From Faecalibacterium prausnitzii (GTDB lineage Bacteria; Bacillota; Clostridia; Oscillospirales; Ruminococcaceae): a DNA stretch of 64,000 bases. Position numbers and translations under genes: made by a program. The stretch lies in the NCBI GenBank assembly GCA_004558805.1, contig SFDE01000009.1, positions 1 to 64,000 of the forward strand, written 5' to 3'. Shown here piece by piece: positions 24,073 through 33,425 of this stretch (positions within the stretch are counted from its first letter, which is position 1; each line of letters opens with the position of its first letter). The notes under the pieces are model-generated. The model ran no database searches. It worked only from the letters and a program-made list of their open reading frames with translations, and had not been told where the DNA came from.

Positions 24073-24217
24073 CGTGTCCGCAAACGTCCCTTCTGCCCCG
24101 GGGCATCCCCGATTTTCTCAAAATCTCCTCAAATCCCCTGCCGGTGCTTTTTTCGTTCATATCTTTGTGTTATTATAAGAGGAAGAGTTGATTTTATCTG
24201 ACGGACGGAGACTTGCT

Positions 24218-26599
24218 ATGGAACACTACGATTGGAACGAAGGCTGGCTGTTTGCCCCCACATTCGATCCGGCACTGGTGCGCCCGGAGTGCCAACTGGA
24301 ACTCACCCCGGTGCGCCTGCCCCACACGGTCAAGGTCCTGCCTTATAATTACTGCAACGAAAACGAGTACCAGCGGCTGTGCGGCTACCGGCGGGAGTTT
24401 TTTGCCCCCAAAGAGTGGGAGGGGCGCACGGTGCTGCTTACCTTTGGAGCCATCGCCCACGACGCCACCGTCTTTTGCAACGGACGGCGGCTGTTCCACC
24501 ACGGCTGCGGCTACACCTCCTTTACGGTGGACCTGACCTGCGCCCTGCGTCTGGGGCAGAAAAACGTGGTGGCGGTGCGGTGCGACTGCCGGGAGGACCT
24601 GAACATTCCCCCCTTTGGCGGGCAGATGGATCAGCTGACCTACGGCGGCATCTACCGTGCGGTCTGTCTGGATATCAAGGAACCGGCGTACCTGCGGGAT
24701 GTGTTCATTGAGGCAAAGGCGGCGGGCGATTTCCGTATCTACAGCTCCACCGTGGGGGAGACCGTGGGCTGCACCCTGCAGGCAGAGATCCGCAGCCCCG
24801 CCGGCAGCCGTGCCCTTTACAACGGGGTGCTTTCCCTGCCCATCACCGGCACCCTCAACGGGGTGCATCCCTGGAGCGTGGAGCACCCCACCCTGTACAC
24901 CCTTACGGTGCGGCTGATCCGTCCCGGCACCGGCGGTCTGCCGGACCGGGTGCTGGACGAAAAGACCCTGCGATTCGGCTTCCGGACCCTGCAGTTCGTG
25001 GCAGGGGGGCTGTACCTCAACGGACAGCGGGTGGAGCTGCGGGGACTCAACCGCCACCAGAGCTACGCTTATCAGGGCTACGCCATGCCGGACAGCATCC
25101 AGCGGCTGGACGCCCAGATCTTAAAAAAGCAGCTGGGCTGCAACGCTGTCCGCACCAGCTGCTACGACCCCGCCTTTCTGGACGCCTGCGATGAGCTGGG
25201 TCTGCTGGTATTTGCAGAGATGCCGGGCTGGCAGCATGTAGGCGACGACAGCTGGAAGGCGCAGGCATTGCAGAACTGCCGGGAGATGGTGTGCCAGTGC
25301 CGCAACCACCCCAGCATCTTCCTGTGGGGGGCACGGGTCAGCGGCAGCGCCGACGACGAAGCCTTCTGCAAGCGCACCAACGAGGCGATCCACCGGCTGG
25401 ACCCCACCCGTCCCACCGGCGGCACCCACCAGCGGCGGAAGGGTCTGCTGCTGGAGGACGTGTACGCCTACAACGACTACTCCTACCGGGGGCGGGGCAC
25501 CGGCTGCGATCCCCGTGCCGCTGTGACCCCGGACACCCGCAAGGGCTATCTCATCAGCGAGTTTGGGGGGCAGCAGTTTCCCACCAAGGCATTTGACGAC
25601 GAGTCCCACCGGCTGATGCACGCTTTGCGCATTGCCGCCGTCCTCAATGACACCATCGCCCAGCAGGGGGTGGCAGGCAGCTTTGGCTGGTGCATGGCGG
25701 ACTACAACACCCACCGGGAATTTGGCAGCGGAGACCGGATCTGCTACCACGGGGTGCTGGACCTGTTCCGGAACCCGAAGCTTGCCGCCGCCGTCTACGC
25801 CAGCCAGAAGATCCCCCGCGCCCCCTCGGACATCGTGCTGGAGGTCTCCTCCGGCATGGTGCTGGGAGACCTGCCGGAGGGCATGGCAGGCGCCTGCTGG
25901 GTGTTCACCAACGCCGAGAGCCTGCGGCTGTACCGGGACAACGACTTTGTGGCGGAGTTTGCCCCGGACCGCCGGGGACGCTTTGCCGCCCTGCCCCATC
26001 CCCCCATCGAGGTCAACGATTTTGTCGGCTCCCTGCTGGAAAAGTACGAGGGGCTGGACCACGCCGTTGCTCCCCAGGTGGCGGCGATCCTCAACGAGAT
26101 GCGCCGGGACGCCATGGAGCTTTCGCCTTTGTCCCGGGCACGGATGCTGTCCCTGCGGCTGAGCTGGAACGACCTTGTGCAGATGTACTACAAATACATC
26201 GGCGTGCTGGGCAGCCCCTCGGCGGTGTACCGCTTTGAGGCGGTGTGGCACGGGCGGGCAGTGCGCACCGTAGTGCGGGAGCCGGTGCAGAGCGTGCGGC
26301 TGGAGTGCACCGTCCACAATCCCCTGCTCACCGATGGTCCCACCTGGGACTGTGCTGCCGTGAGCCTCCGTGCCATCGACCAGAACGGCAACCTGCTGCC
26401 CTATTGCAGCGAAGCGGTGCAGCTGTGGGTGGAGGGTCCTCTGCAGATCCTGGGACCCAGTGTGGTGCCCCTGCGGGGCGGCATGGCAGGCACCTACCTT
26501 GCCACCACCGGCGAGGCGGGACCCGCTGTGCTCCACTGCCGCATGGAGGGTGCTCTGGACACCCATGCAGCCCTGGTGGTCCGCCGCCGGGAGGGCTGA
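24218..26599 (+). CDS. Glycoside hydrolase family 2 protein with altered acid/base site
   Basis: A 793-residue cytoplasmic protein with the GH2 layout: sugar-binding jelly roll (YRREFFAP..., GGIYRAVCLDI), immunoglobulin-like domain, TIM barrel (LRGLNRHQSYAYQGYAM, FAEMPGW), then extra domains. The nucleophile is present in ISEFGG (Glu448). The acid/base site, normally N-E in NHPSI..WG.RINES, reads NHPSIFLWGARVSGS, so Asn-Glu is Ser375-Gly376. The enzyme may be inactive as a hydrolase or use another residue. The rest of the barrel, including RLDPTRPTGG and LLEDVYAYNDY, is well preserved, so simple decay is unlikely. No transporter or regulator gene is linked. Confidence 0.82.
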   Translation: MEHYDWNEGWLFAPTFDPALVRPECQLELTPVRLPHTVKVLPYNYCNENEYQRLCGYRREFFAPKEWEGRTVLLTFGAIAHDATVFCNGRRLFHHGCGYTSFTVDLTCALRLGQKNVVAVRCDCREDLNIPPFGGQMDQLTYGGIYRAVCLDIKEPAYLRDVFIEAKAAGDFRIYSSTVGETVGCTLQAEIRSPAGSRALYNGVLSLPITGTLNGVHPWSVEHPTLYTLTVRLIRPGTGGLPDRVLDEKTLRFGFRTLQFVAGGLYLNGQRVELRGLNRHQSYAYQGYAMPDSIQRLDAQILKKQLGCNAVRTSCYDPAFLDACDELGLLVFAEMPGWQHVGDDSWKAQALQNCREMVCQCRNHPSIFLWGARVSGSADDEAFCKRTNEAIHRLDPTRPTGGTHQRRKGLLLEDVYAYNDYSYRGRGTGCDPRAAVTPDTRKGYLISEFGGQQFPTKAFDDESHRLMHALRIAAVLNDTIAQQGVAGSFGWCMADYNTHREFGSGDRICYHGVLDLFRNPKLAAAVYASQKIPRAPSDIVLEVSSGMVLGDLPEGMAGACWVFTNAESLRLYRDNDFVAEFAPDRRGRFAALPHPPIEVNDFVGSLLEKYEGLDHAVAPQVAAILNEMRRDAMELSPLSRARMLSLRLSWNDLVQMYYKYIGVLGSPSAVYRFEAVWHGRAVRTVVREPVQSVRLECTVHNPLLTDGPTWDCAAVSLRAIDQNGNLLPYCSEAVQLWVEGPLQILGPSVVPLRGGMAGTYLATTGEAGPAVLHCRMEGALDTHAALVVRRREG

Positions 26600-26744
26600 A
26601 CCCTCTGAAATCCGGTCCCTTTCATGATAGATTTGCAGTCTGTTCAAAGTTTTATCATGGTTGGCTGGTATCCTAAAATCAAGAGAAAATGCGGGGCTGC
26701 CTGACGCCCTGCCTTGTGTCATAACGTGAAAAGGACTTGATCGT

Positions 26745-27140
26745 ATGAGAGAAAAATTCCGTCAATTTATGGTAGGTCGCTACGGCACCGATGGTCTGAA
26801 CCAGTCCCTGAGCATCGCCTCCATCGTGCTGCTGCTGATCTCCCTGATCACCCGGATCTCGGTCTTTACATGGCTGGGTGTTGCTCTGCTGGTGCTGTGC
26901 TACTACCGCTCCCTGAGCCGCAACATCTCCAAGCGCACCGAGGAGAACTACCGCTACTACACCCTAAAGGACCGGCTGGACGGCAAGGTGCGGGGACTGA
27001 AGGACCAGTGGGCAAACCGCAAGCTCTACCACTACTACCGCTGCCCCAAGTGCCGCCAGAAGCTCCGGGTGCCCCGGGGACGGGGTCGCATCCAGATCTC
27101 CTGCCCCCGCTGCGGCACCCAGTTCATCAAAAAGAGCTGA
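26745..27140 (+). CDS. Membrane protein with C-terminal zinc ribbon
   Basis: A 131-residue protein: two close hydrophobic helices (SIASIVLLLISLITRI and FTWLGVALLVLCYY), a basic linker, then a rubredoxin-type zinc ribbon CPKCRQKLRVPRGRGRIQ...CPRCGTQF. Known as a small conserved family in Clostridia with no assigned role. Six bases ahead of the DUF5685 gene and near the J-domain gene, suggesting a shared membrane-linked task. AAAAGGAC before the ATG. Confidence 0.75.
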   Translation: MREKFRQFMVGRYGTDGLNQSLSIASIVLLLISLITRISVFTWLGVALLVLCYYRSLSRNISKRTEENYRYYTLKDRLDGKVRGLKDQWANRKLYHYYRCPKCRQKLRVPRGRGRIQISCPRCGTQFIKKS

Positions 27141-27146
27141 GATACC

Positions 27147-27983
27147 ATGTTTGGTTATGTGATACCGGATCATACCGCCCTCTCCCCGGAGGCGCAGGCA
27201 CGCTACCGCACCGCCTACTGCGGGCTGTGCCGCCGCATTGGTGCGCTGCACGGGCTGCGGGGGCGGTTTACTTTGAGCTACGATCTTACCTTTCTCAACC
27301 TGCTGTTGAGCAGCCTGTACGAGGGGGAGACTCCCTGCGTCACGGACCACAGCCGCTGCCCGGTGCATCTGCTGGGCGGGGTGGACTGGCGTGCCAGCGG
27401 TCCCACCGACTACTGCGCCGACATGAGCGTGGCACTGCATTATTACAACGCCCAGGACAAGTGGCAGGATGACCAGAATCTTCTGGCGCTGGGCTACGAA
27501 AAAGCGCTGGAAAGCTGCCGCCGGGAGGCAGAGCAGCGGTACCCCCGTCAGTGTCAATCCATCCGCCGCTGTCTGGACCGGCTTGCCGCCTATGAGGCTG
27601 CCGGCAGCGAGGACCTGGACGCTGTGTCCGGCTGCTTTGGGGAGCTGATGGCAGAGCTCTTTGACTACAAACAGGACCACTGGTCCCCGGAGCTGCGCAG
27701 CCTCGGCTTCCATCTGGGCAAGTTCATCTACCTGCTGGACGCCTACGACGACCTGCCCCGGGACAAACGGCGGGGGGCGTACAACCCCCTCAAGACCCTG
27801 AGCACCCGCCCCGGCTACGAGGAGGAGATGAAGGAGATCTTTGAGCTTCTGCTGGCGCACTGCTCCCGGAGCTTTGAGCGGCTGCCCTGCGTAGAGGATG
27901 CGGACCTTCTGCGGAACATCCTGTACTCCGGCGTATGGCTGAAGTACAACTGCAAAAACGCCAAAGCCTCCCGGCAGGGGTAA
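27147..27983 (+). CDS. DUF5685 family protein
   Basis: A 278-residue soluble protein with the family start MFGYVIPDHTALSPEAQARYRTAYCGLCRRIG (split) and the conserved D-rich helical segments HYYNAQDKWQDD, LFDYKQDHW and YLLDAYDDLPRDKRRGAYNP. The alternating aspartate pairs in all-helical context are reminiscent of isoprenoid-synthase-like or HD-like helical folds, but the function is unknown. Cys residues Cys25 and Cys28 (CGLC) are conserved in the family as I recall. Cotranscribed with the zinc-ribbon membrane protein. Confidence 0.75.
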   Translation: MFGYVIPDHTALSPEAQARYRTAYCGLCRRIGALHGLRGRFTLSYDLTFLNLLLSSLYEGETPCVTDHSRCPVHLLGGVDWRASGPTDYCADMSVALHYYNAQDKWQDDQNLLALGYEKALESCRREAEQRYPRQCQSIRRCLDRLAAYEAAGSEDLDAVSGCFGELMAELFDYKQDHWSPELRSLGFHLGKFIYLLDAYDDLPRDKRRGAYNPLKTLSTRPGYEEEMKEIFELLLAHCSRSFERLPCVEDADLLRNILYSGVWLKYNCKNAKASRQG

Positions 27984-27998
27984 AATCGCCGGTTCTGC

Positions 27999-28027
27999 TT
28001 GATTTTTCCGCCCCGATAGGGTAGACT
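27999..28027 (+). promoter_or_regulatory. Promoter of the J-domain gene
   Basis: -35 TTGATT (27999-28004), 17-base spacer, -10 TAGACT (28022-28027). Confidence 0.5.
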
Positions 28028-28082
28028 TAGTGTATTGTGCGCCCGCCGGGCTGCACGGAATGAGACGTGAGGAAGTATATCC

Positions 28083-28832
28083 ATGAAAGATCCATACGAG
28101 GTGCTGGGCATCCAGCGCGGCGCAAGCGATGAAGAGATCAAAAAGGCATACCGCGCCAAATGCAAGCGCTGGCATCCGGACCTGAATCCCAACGACCCCA
28201 CCGCCGAGGAACACTTCAAAGAGGTGCAGGCTGCCTACGATGCCATCACCAAAGGGGACACCGGTCCCACCGCCGGGGCAGGCTACGGGCAGCAGAGCTA
28301 TGGCTATGGCTCCGGCTACCGTCAGCAGCAGGGCTACGGACAGCAGAATTACGGCGGCTTCTACGGCTTTGACGGTTTTGAAGGCTTTGACCCCTTCGGC
28401 TTTGGCTTTGGCTACACCGGCGGCGGGCAGCAGGGGGCAAGCTACAACGGCTCCGACACGCCGGAAATGCAGGCGGCACGGAACTTTGTGGTAAATAGAC
28501 GCTACGCCGAGGCACGCCGGGTGCTGGACGGCATCACCGCCCGCAACGCCCGGTGGTATTATCTTTCTTCCCTTGCCCATCAGGGGCTGGGCAACAGCAT
28601 CGACGCCCTGCAGGACGCCCGCCGTGCCGTGCAGCTGGACCCGGGCAACACCGAGTATCAGATGCACCTGCGCCGGATGCAGAACCCCGGGCAGACCTAC
28701 CGTACCCAGACCACCTATTCTCAGCCCGGCGGCTTGATGCGCTGGTGCTGGAGCATGATCCTGCTGAACCTGCTGTGCAACTGCTGCTGCGGCGGCTGGG
28801 GCTTTGGACCCCGGTACGGCTACCGGATGTGA
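28083..28832 (+). CDS. J-domain protein with Gly/Tyr/Gln-rich segment and Cys-rich end
   Basis: A 249-residue protein. Residues 1-60 form a J domain with the HPD triad (WHPDLNPND) that stimulates DnaK ATPase. Residues about 62-120 are low-complexity, rich in Gly, Tyr, Gln and Phe (GYGQQSYGYG, QQQGYGQQNYGG). Residues about 135-200 look like TPR helices (ARNFVVNRRYAEARRVLDG, QGLGNSIDALQDARRAVQL). The end has a hydrophobic stretch with NLLCNCCCGGWGFG, possibly membrane-attached. It lacks the zinc finger of true DnaJ, so it is a specialised co-chaperone. Confidence 0.83.
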   Translation: MKDPYEVLGIQRGASDEEIKKAYRAKCKRWHPDLNPNDPTAEEHFKEVQAAYDAITKGDTGPTAGAGYGQQSYGYGSGYRQQQGYGQQNYGGFYGFDGFEGFDPFGFGFGYTGGGQQGASYNGSDTPEMQAARNFVVNRRYAEARRVLDGITARNARWYYLSSLAHQGLGNSIDALQDARRAVQLDPGNTEYQMHLRRMQNPGQTYRTQTTYSQPGGLMRWCWSMILLNLLCNCCCGGWGFGPRYGYRM

Positions 28833-28852
28833 TCATAACGATCATAACAAAC

Positions 28853-28891
28853 AAAGATCCTCCGCACCACCGGGGTGCGGAGGATCTTTTT
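28853..28891. terminator. Bidirectional terminator
   Basis: AAAGATCCTCCGCACC / GGTGCGGAGGATCTTT stem between convergent genes, T tract on the plus side. Confidence 0.85.
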
Positions 28892-28906
28892 GCGTCACGG
28901 ATGGGT

Positions 28907-29839
28907 TCAGCGGATCACGATGGTGCGGCTGATCTTGCTGCAGGAATAGTTGCCGCTGACCTTGGCAGTCTGGGTGTAGGTACCCGGCTGTGTGGGCACA
29001 TCGTTGTAGGTGGCGCCAAAGAGCTCCTTCTTTTTGTAAGTGTAGGTGATCTTTGCGTTGTCTGCCACAGCGCCGTCGGATTCCAGCACCGCTGCAAAGC
29101 GGATGTTCTTGGACTCTGCCAGGGTCATAGAATCAGGCACCTCCTGCGCCCAGTACATCCGCACACCGGTGGTCTTGGGCTTGATGCGGAACATTGCCAC
29201 ACCGGCGGTGTTGATGTCTCCGGTCTCCAGAGCCACCGCACCGGCGATGTACTTGCCGGAGTCAAAGGGCTGCTCGTCCAGATAGATGCGGCTGAACACC
29301 CCATCCGGCAGAAAGCGGCGGATCAGTTGCAGCGCCAGTTTCAGCCCACCGGACACCTTGTCGATGGTGGGCACATAGAAGTGCAGCACGTCCATCACCG
29401 ACACTGCTTCGTCTGCCACCCGCAGCAGCACGCTGACGTCGTTGCCGTCAATAAGCTGTTTCAGATAGCTGTAAACGTTGAATTCCTCGGTCTGGTCCGG
29501 GGTCTTGGACATCTTTTTGGGTAGAGGGATCATCTTGAGCAGGATGCGGATCTTGTCCGACAGCATCAGGGACACATAGCCCTTTGCCTCTCCGTCGATG
29601 CCCATGACCACGCCGATGTACTGGGCGTTCTCCGGTTTGGTCTTGACCTCCAGCTGATACGGGGAGCCGTACACCAGCTCACCGGTCGCCTGAATGCGGA
29701 TGGAGATAATATCGTTTTCCTCTTCCAGAACAAGGGCGGACACCGGCTGTTCTGCCGCTGCTGCCAGAGCGGGGGTTGCCGCTGCACTGAGGGTAAACAC
29801 GACCGCCAGGATAAAGGCAATCAAACGCTTGGTTTTCAT
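28907..29839 (-). CDS. Secreted protein of unknown function
   Basis: A 310-residue protein with a signal peptide (MKTKRLIAFILAVVFTL...ATPALAAAA). The N-terminal part (ISIRIQATGELVYGSPYQLEV, YIGVVMGIDGEA) looks beta-rich; a helical middle follows (YSYLKQLIDGNDVSVLLRVADEAVSVMD); the last 60 residues (ITYTYKKKELFGATYNDVPTQPGTYTQTAKVSGNY, split) resemble the short immunoglobulin-like repeats of surface proteins. No anchoring signal. No family recognised. GGAGG precedes the ATG. Confidence 0.6.
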   Translation of the reverse strand: MKTKRLIAFILAVVFTLSAAATPALAAAAEQPVSALVLEEENDIISIRIQATGELVYGSPYQLEVKTKPENAQYIGVVMGIDGEAKGYVSLMLSDKIRILLKMIPLPKKMSKTPDQTEEFNVYSYLKQLIDGNDVSVLLRVADEAVSVMDVLHFYVPTIDKVSGGLKLALQLIRRFLPDGVFSRIYLDEQPFDSGKYIAGAVALETGDINTAGVAMFRIKPKTTGVRMYWAQEVPDSMTLAESKNIRFAAVLESDGAVADNAKITYTYKKKELFGATYNDVPTQPGTYTQTAKVSGNYSCSKISRTIVIR

Positions 29840-29958
29840 AGTTCGGGACCTCCTGTCTGTCCGGAATACGGCGGACGCAACGCCCGCACTTTGTTACCAC
29901 GATTTTACCGCAAAATGCCATTCTGGTCAATAACGGGATTCAAGCACCCCCCCAAAGC

Positions 29959-29992
29959 GAAAAGCCGCCGCAGAGCTCTGCGGCGGCTTTTC
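29959..29992 (-). terminator. Terminator of msmX
   Basis: A perfect 15-bp palindromic stem with AAAGCCGCCGCAGAG, followed by TTTTCGC on the minus strand. Confidence 0.85.
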
Positions 29993-30032
29993 GTATAAGT
30001 AGGAGGATCAAAAATGATCGTCGCTAAAGTGC

Positions 30033-31148
30033 TTAGTTCAGGATGGTCTGCTCGGTCTCGACGTCGAACAGGTGCACCTTGTGGGGATCGAAGGCAACAC
30101 GGACGGTGTCTCCGTTGCGAGCCTTGGAGGTGGGAGCCACACGAGCGGTCATCTTGTTGCCCTTGTACTCCAGGTACAGATAGATCTCGGCACCCATCAT
30201 TTCGGACACGTCCACCTTTGCATCCAGCTGGCAGTCGGTGTGCTTTGCCATAAACTCAGGCTCGTCATCGATATCCTCGGGACGGATGCCCATCTTGATC
30301 TTCTTGCCGACGTAAGCATCCAGCTTGCCGTCTGCAGTCTTCTCCTTGGGCAGGGGGATCACATCGCCGCCCAGATCCACAGCGTACACATCGCCGTTCT
30401 TCACCAGAGTGCCATCCAGGAAGTTCATCTGGGGGCTGCCGATGAAGCCTGCCACGAACATGTTGCAGGGCATATCGTACAGGTTCTGAGGAGTATCGAC
30501 CTGCTGGATGATGCCGTCCTTCATGACCACGATACGGTCGCCCATGGTCATAGCCTCGGTCTGGTCGTGGGTAACGTAGATGAAGGTGGTAGCCAGCTTC
30601 TTGTGCAGCTTGATGATCTCGGTGCGCATGGAGGTACGCAGCTTAGCATCCAGGTTGGACAGGGGCTCGTCCAGCAGGAAGACTGCCGGGTTACGGACCA
30701 TTGCACGACCCAGAGCAACACGCTGACGCTGACCACCGGACAGAGCCTTGGGCTTACGATCCAGCAGGTGCTCGATCTCCAGGATCTTGGCAGCCTCGTG
30801 GACGCGCTTGTCGATCTCGTCCTTCGGGGTCTTGCGCAGCTCCAGACCGAAAGCAATGTTCTTGTACACGGTCATGTGGGGGTACAGAGCGTAGCTCTGG
30901 AACACCATGGCGATATCACGATCCTTGGGGGGAACATCGTTGATCAGACGACCGCCGATGTACATTTCGCCCTTGGAGATCTCCTCCAGACCGGCGATCA
31001 TACGCAGGGTGGTGGACTTGCCGCAGCCGGAAGGACCGACGAAGATGATGAACTCCTTATCCTGGATCTCCAGGTTGAAGTCGGTAACAGACGGAGCGGT
31101 TGCGCCCGGATAGATCTTATAGATGTGCTGGCAGCTAATCGAAGCCAT
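30033..31148 (-). CDS. msmX: Sugar ABC transporter ATP-binding protein, MsmX/UgpC type
   Basis: A 371-residue ATPase: Walker A GPSGCGKSTTL, signature LSGGQRQRVALGRAMVRNP, Walker B VFLLDEPLSNLD, switch His in VTHDQTEAMTM, and a C-terminal MalK-type regulatory OB domain (MGIRPEDIDDE). It stands alone without permeases, as expected for the shared multitask ATPase of Firmicutes that powers several carbohydrate ABC importers. ATG with GGAGG upstream. Confidence 0.9.
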   Translation of the reverse strand: MASISCQHIYKIYPGATAPSVTDFNLEIQDKEFIIFVGPSGCGKSTTLRMIAGLEEISKGEMYIGGRLINDVPPKDRDIAMVFQSYALYPHMTVYKNIAFGLELRKTPKDEIDKRVHEAAKILEIEHLLDRKPKALSGGQRQRVALGRAMVRNPAVFLLDEPLSNLDAKLRTSMRTEIIKLHKKLATTFIYVTHDQTEAMTMGDRIVVMKDGIIQQVDTPQNLYDMPCNMFVAGFIGSPQMNFLDGTLVKNGDVYAVDLGGDVIPLPKEKTADGKLDAYVGKKIKMGIRPEDIDDEPEFMAKHTDCQLDAKVDVSEMMGAEIYLYLEYKGNKMTARVAPTSKARNGDTVRVAFDPHKVHLFDVETEQTILN

Positions 31149-31186
31149 AATCGTTTGCCTCCATAATTATTCTGGTTCACAGCGCC

Positions 31187-31215
31187 TTGACGACGCCTCG
31201 GTTCGTTGGTATTAT
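31187..31215 (+). promoter_or_regulatory. Promoter of the AraC-type regulator
   Basis: -35 TTGACG (31187-31192), 17 bases, -10 TATTAT (31210-31215). The A/T-rich -10 region could also serve the divergent msmX gene. Confidence 0.55.
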
Positions 31216-31272
31216 AATAACAGATTATTTTGTGATATGAAATAGCATTTTATTGATTAGAGGTGTCGGATA

Positions 31273-32118
31273 TTGCTTTTTGACTGGAACGCCGTTGCCG
31301 CCCCCGCCGATGTGCGGGATCTGCAGCTTTCCGCCCCCCTGACCCTCACCGGAGAGGGGCTGTGGGTCTGCCTTGTTTCCAGCGGCAGATGCACCGCCTC
31401 CCTGCCCGGTGCCGACCCCCTGCCTGCCGGTTCCGCTCTGGTGCTGCCGCCCCAGACCGTGGCGGCGGGGCATCTGATCCTGAGCTATGCTCCCCTTTTG
31501 CTGGAGCCCCGGGACAGCTGCCACCTGCTGTGCGCCCAGATCACCGGCTACGCCGGGGGGCAGCTTCTTGCCGCCTTAAAGGAGCTGCCCTTCCTTGCAA
31601 AGGGCGAGACCTGCCCCGCCGCCGCAGAGCTGCTGGACCGCCTTGCCGCCGAGCCGGAGGGACACAGCCGTGCCCGGAGCCAGCTTGCATACGCCCTGCT
31701 GTGCGAGCTTTCGGACGCCGACAGCGCCGCCCCTGCCCTGCCGCCGCTGGTGCAGGCGGCAATTGAGGACATCCGTGCCCACTACGCCGGTCTCTACGGG
31801 GTGGAGGAGCTCAGCGAGCGGCTGGGGGTATCCAAAAGTCATCTGGTGCGCACCTTTACCGCCGCCATCGGCATCCCTCCGGGACGCTACCTGACCCGGG
31901 TGCGGGTGGAGGCGGCGCAGCGGCTGCTGCTCCACCGGGAATATACGCTGGACATCGTGGCAAGCCTGTGCGGCTTTTCCGGTGCCAACTACCTGTGCCG
32001 GGTATTCAAAAAAGAAACCGGTCAGTCACCCGCCCAATGGCGTGCGCTGACCGGTCGTACCCTGCAGGCAGGGCTTTCTCCGGAGGAGACCCTGCGGGAG
32101 CAGGAGATGTATATTTAA
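31273..32118 (+). CDS. AraC-family transcriptional regulator
   Basis: A 281-residue protein with an N-terminal beta-rich sensory domain (GLWVCLVSSGRCTASLPG) and a C-terminal double helix-turn-helix (AHYAGLYGVEELSERLGVSKSHLVRTF and LDIVASLCGFSGANYLCRVFKKETGQSPAQWR, each split in the family). It starts at TTG 31273, seven bases after GAGGTG. Divergent from msmX, so it may control sugar uptake. Its stop overlaps the stop of the convergent MATE gene in the shared bases TTAA. Confidence 0.85.
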   Translation: MLFDWNAVAAPADVRDLQLSAPLTLTGEGLWVCLVSSGRCTASLPGADPLPAGSALVLPPQTVAAGHLILSYAPLLLEPRDSCHLLCAQITGYAGGQLLAALKELPFLAKGETCPAAAELLDRLAAEPEGHSRARSQLAYALLCELSDADSAAPALPPLVQAAIEDIRAHYAGLYGVEELSERLGVSKSHLVRTFTAAIGIPPGRYLTRVRVEAAQRLLLHREYTLDIVASLCGFSGANYLCRVFKKETGQSPAQWRALTGRTLQAGLSPEETLREQEMYI

Positions 32119-33425
32119 GCCGACTTGTTTTCTGCCCTGCGGCGGCGGAACAGCAGCCCAAGGGTCAGCAGGGCGGTGAGCATCTCGGACACCGCAAATG
32201 CCGCCCACACGCCGGTCATGCCCAGCCATGCGCTGAGCACCAGCGAGCAGCCCACAATGGTCACCATGCCCCGGCAGATGGAGGTGATGGACGCCTCCAC
32301 CGGACGGTTCACGGCACTGAGGTAGCCTGCCGCCACGATGTTGAAGCCGGCAAAGAAGTAGCCCAAAAAGTACAGCCGCATGCCGGTGTGGGCGTACCGT
32401 GCCATTTCCAGCGAGCCCTCGCTGTTGAAGAACGCCACTATGCTGTCGGTGGCACCAAACACCACCCCGTACAGCACCGCTGCAAGGCAAAGTGCCGTGC
32501 AGCTGCCAAGGACCAGCAGTCGCTTTGCCCCCTCCCGGTCGTTTTTGCCGCAGCACTGGCTTACCAGCGGCTGCGCCCCCTGTGCCACGCCGTTGAAGAT
32601 GGCAGTGGCGACCAGCGCACAGTTTGCCACCACTCCGTAGGCGGCAACTGCCACGTTGCCCGCAAGACCCAGCAGCAGGAAGTTGAACACGGTAGTGGTG
32701 ACACCGGAGCTCATCTCTCCCACAAAGCCGGAGACGCCCAGCGGACAGCTCTGCCCCAGCAGCTTTACCGAGGGCAGCTGCCGGACAAACTCCACTCCGT
32801 TGTCCTTTTTAAAAAAGTGACGGCTGCAGATGGCAATGCTCAGCAGGGGGGACACTGCCGTGGCAAGTGCTGCGCCGGGCAGTCCCAGACCCATGGGGAA
32901 CATAAAAATGTAGTCGAACACCACATTGAACAGGCTGCCGCTGAGGGTCGCCGCCATGGCAAGAGAGGGGTCCCCATCGTTGCGGACAAAGGCGGACACG
33001 ATGTAGTTGCACATAAAAAACGGGGTGAACAGCAGAAAGATCCGGGTGTAGCCCACACCCAGCGCCACGATGCCGGCATCGCCGCCCATAAGCCCCAGCA
33101 GCTTCCCGGGGCAGAACGCCCCCGCCAGCATAAAGGGGATGCTCAGCAGCACCGCCCAGAGGATGGCGTTGGAGAAATACCGGCTGCACCGGCTGTCCCC
33201 CTGTGCCTTCAGGATGGCGTAGCGGGTGGCAGAGCCCAGAGCGATCATGGAGCCAATGGCAAACATGAAGTTGTAGATGGGCAGGCAGAGGTTCAGCAGG
33301 GTCACGCCGTCGGTGCCCGCCACCTGCGCAATAAAGTAGGTATCTACCAAAATATAGCAGGAGGTGCCCAGCAGACCAAAAATGTTCTGGGACACATATT
33401 TAAAGAACTGTTTTTTCAGATCCAT
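32115..33425 (-). CDS. MATE-family multidrug/cation exporter
   Basis: A 436-residue protein with twelve predicted helices in two halves. Start KKQFFKYVSQNIFGLLGTSCYILVDTYFIAQVAG and the segments GAALATAVSPLLS and AQPLVSQCCGKNDREGA are typical of the clostridial MepA/DinF branch. Uses sodium or proton gradients to export cationic compounds; substrate unknown. ATG at 33425 follows GGAAAGGAAAC. Convergent with the AraC gene, four-base overlap. Confidence 0.87.
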   Translation of the reverse strand: MDLKKQFFKYVSQNIFGLLGTSCYILVDTYFIAQVAGTDGVTLLNLCLPIYNFMFAIGSMIALGSATRYAILKAQGDSRCSRYFSNAILWAVLLSIPFMLAGAFCPGKLLGLMGGDAGIVALGVGYTRIFLLFTPFFMCNYIVSAFVRNDGDPSLAMAATLSGSLFNVVFDYIFMFPMGLGLPGAALATAVSPLLSIAICSRHFFKKDNGVEFVRQLPSVKLLGQSCPLGVSGFVGEMSSGVTTTVFNFLLLGLAGNVAVAAYGVVANCALVATAIFNGVAQGAQPLVSQCCGKNDREGAKRLLVLGSCTALCLAAVLYGVVFGATDSIVAFFNSEGSLEMARYAHTGMRLYFLGYFFAGFNIVAAGYLSAVNRPVEASITSICRGMVTIVGCSLVLSAWLGMTGVWAAFAVSEMLTALLTLGLLFRRRRAENKSA

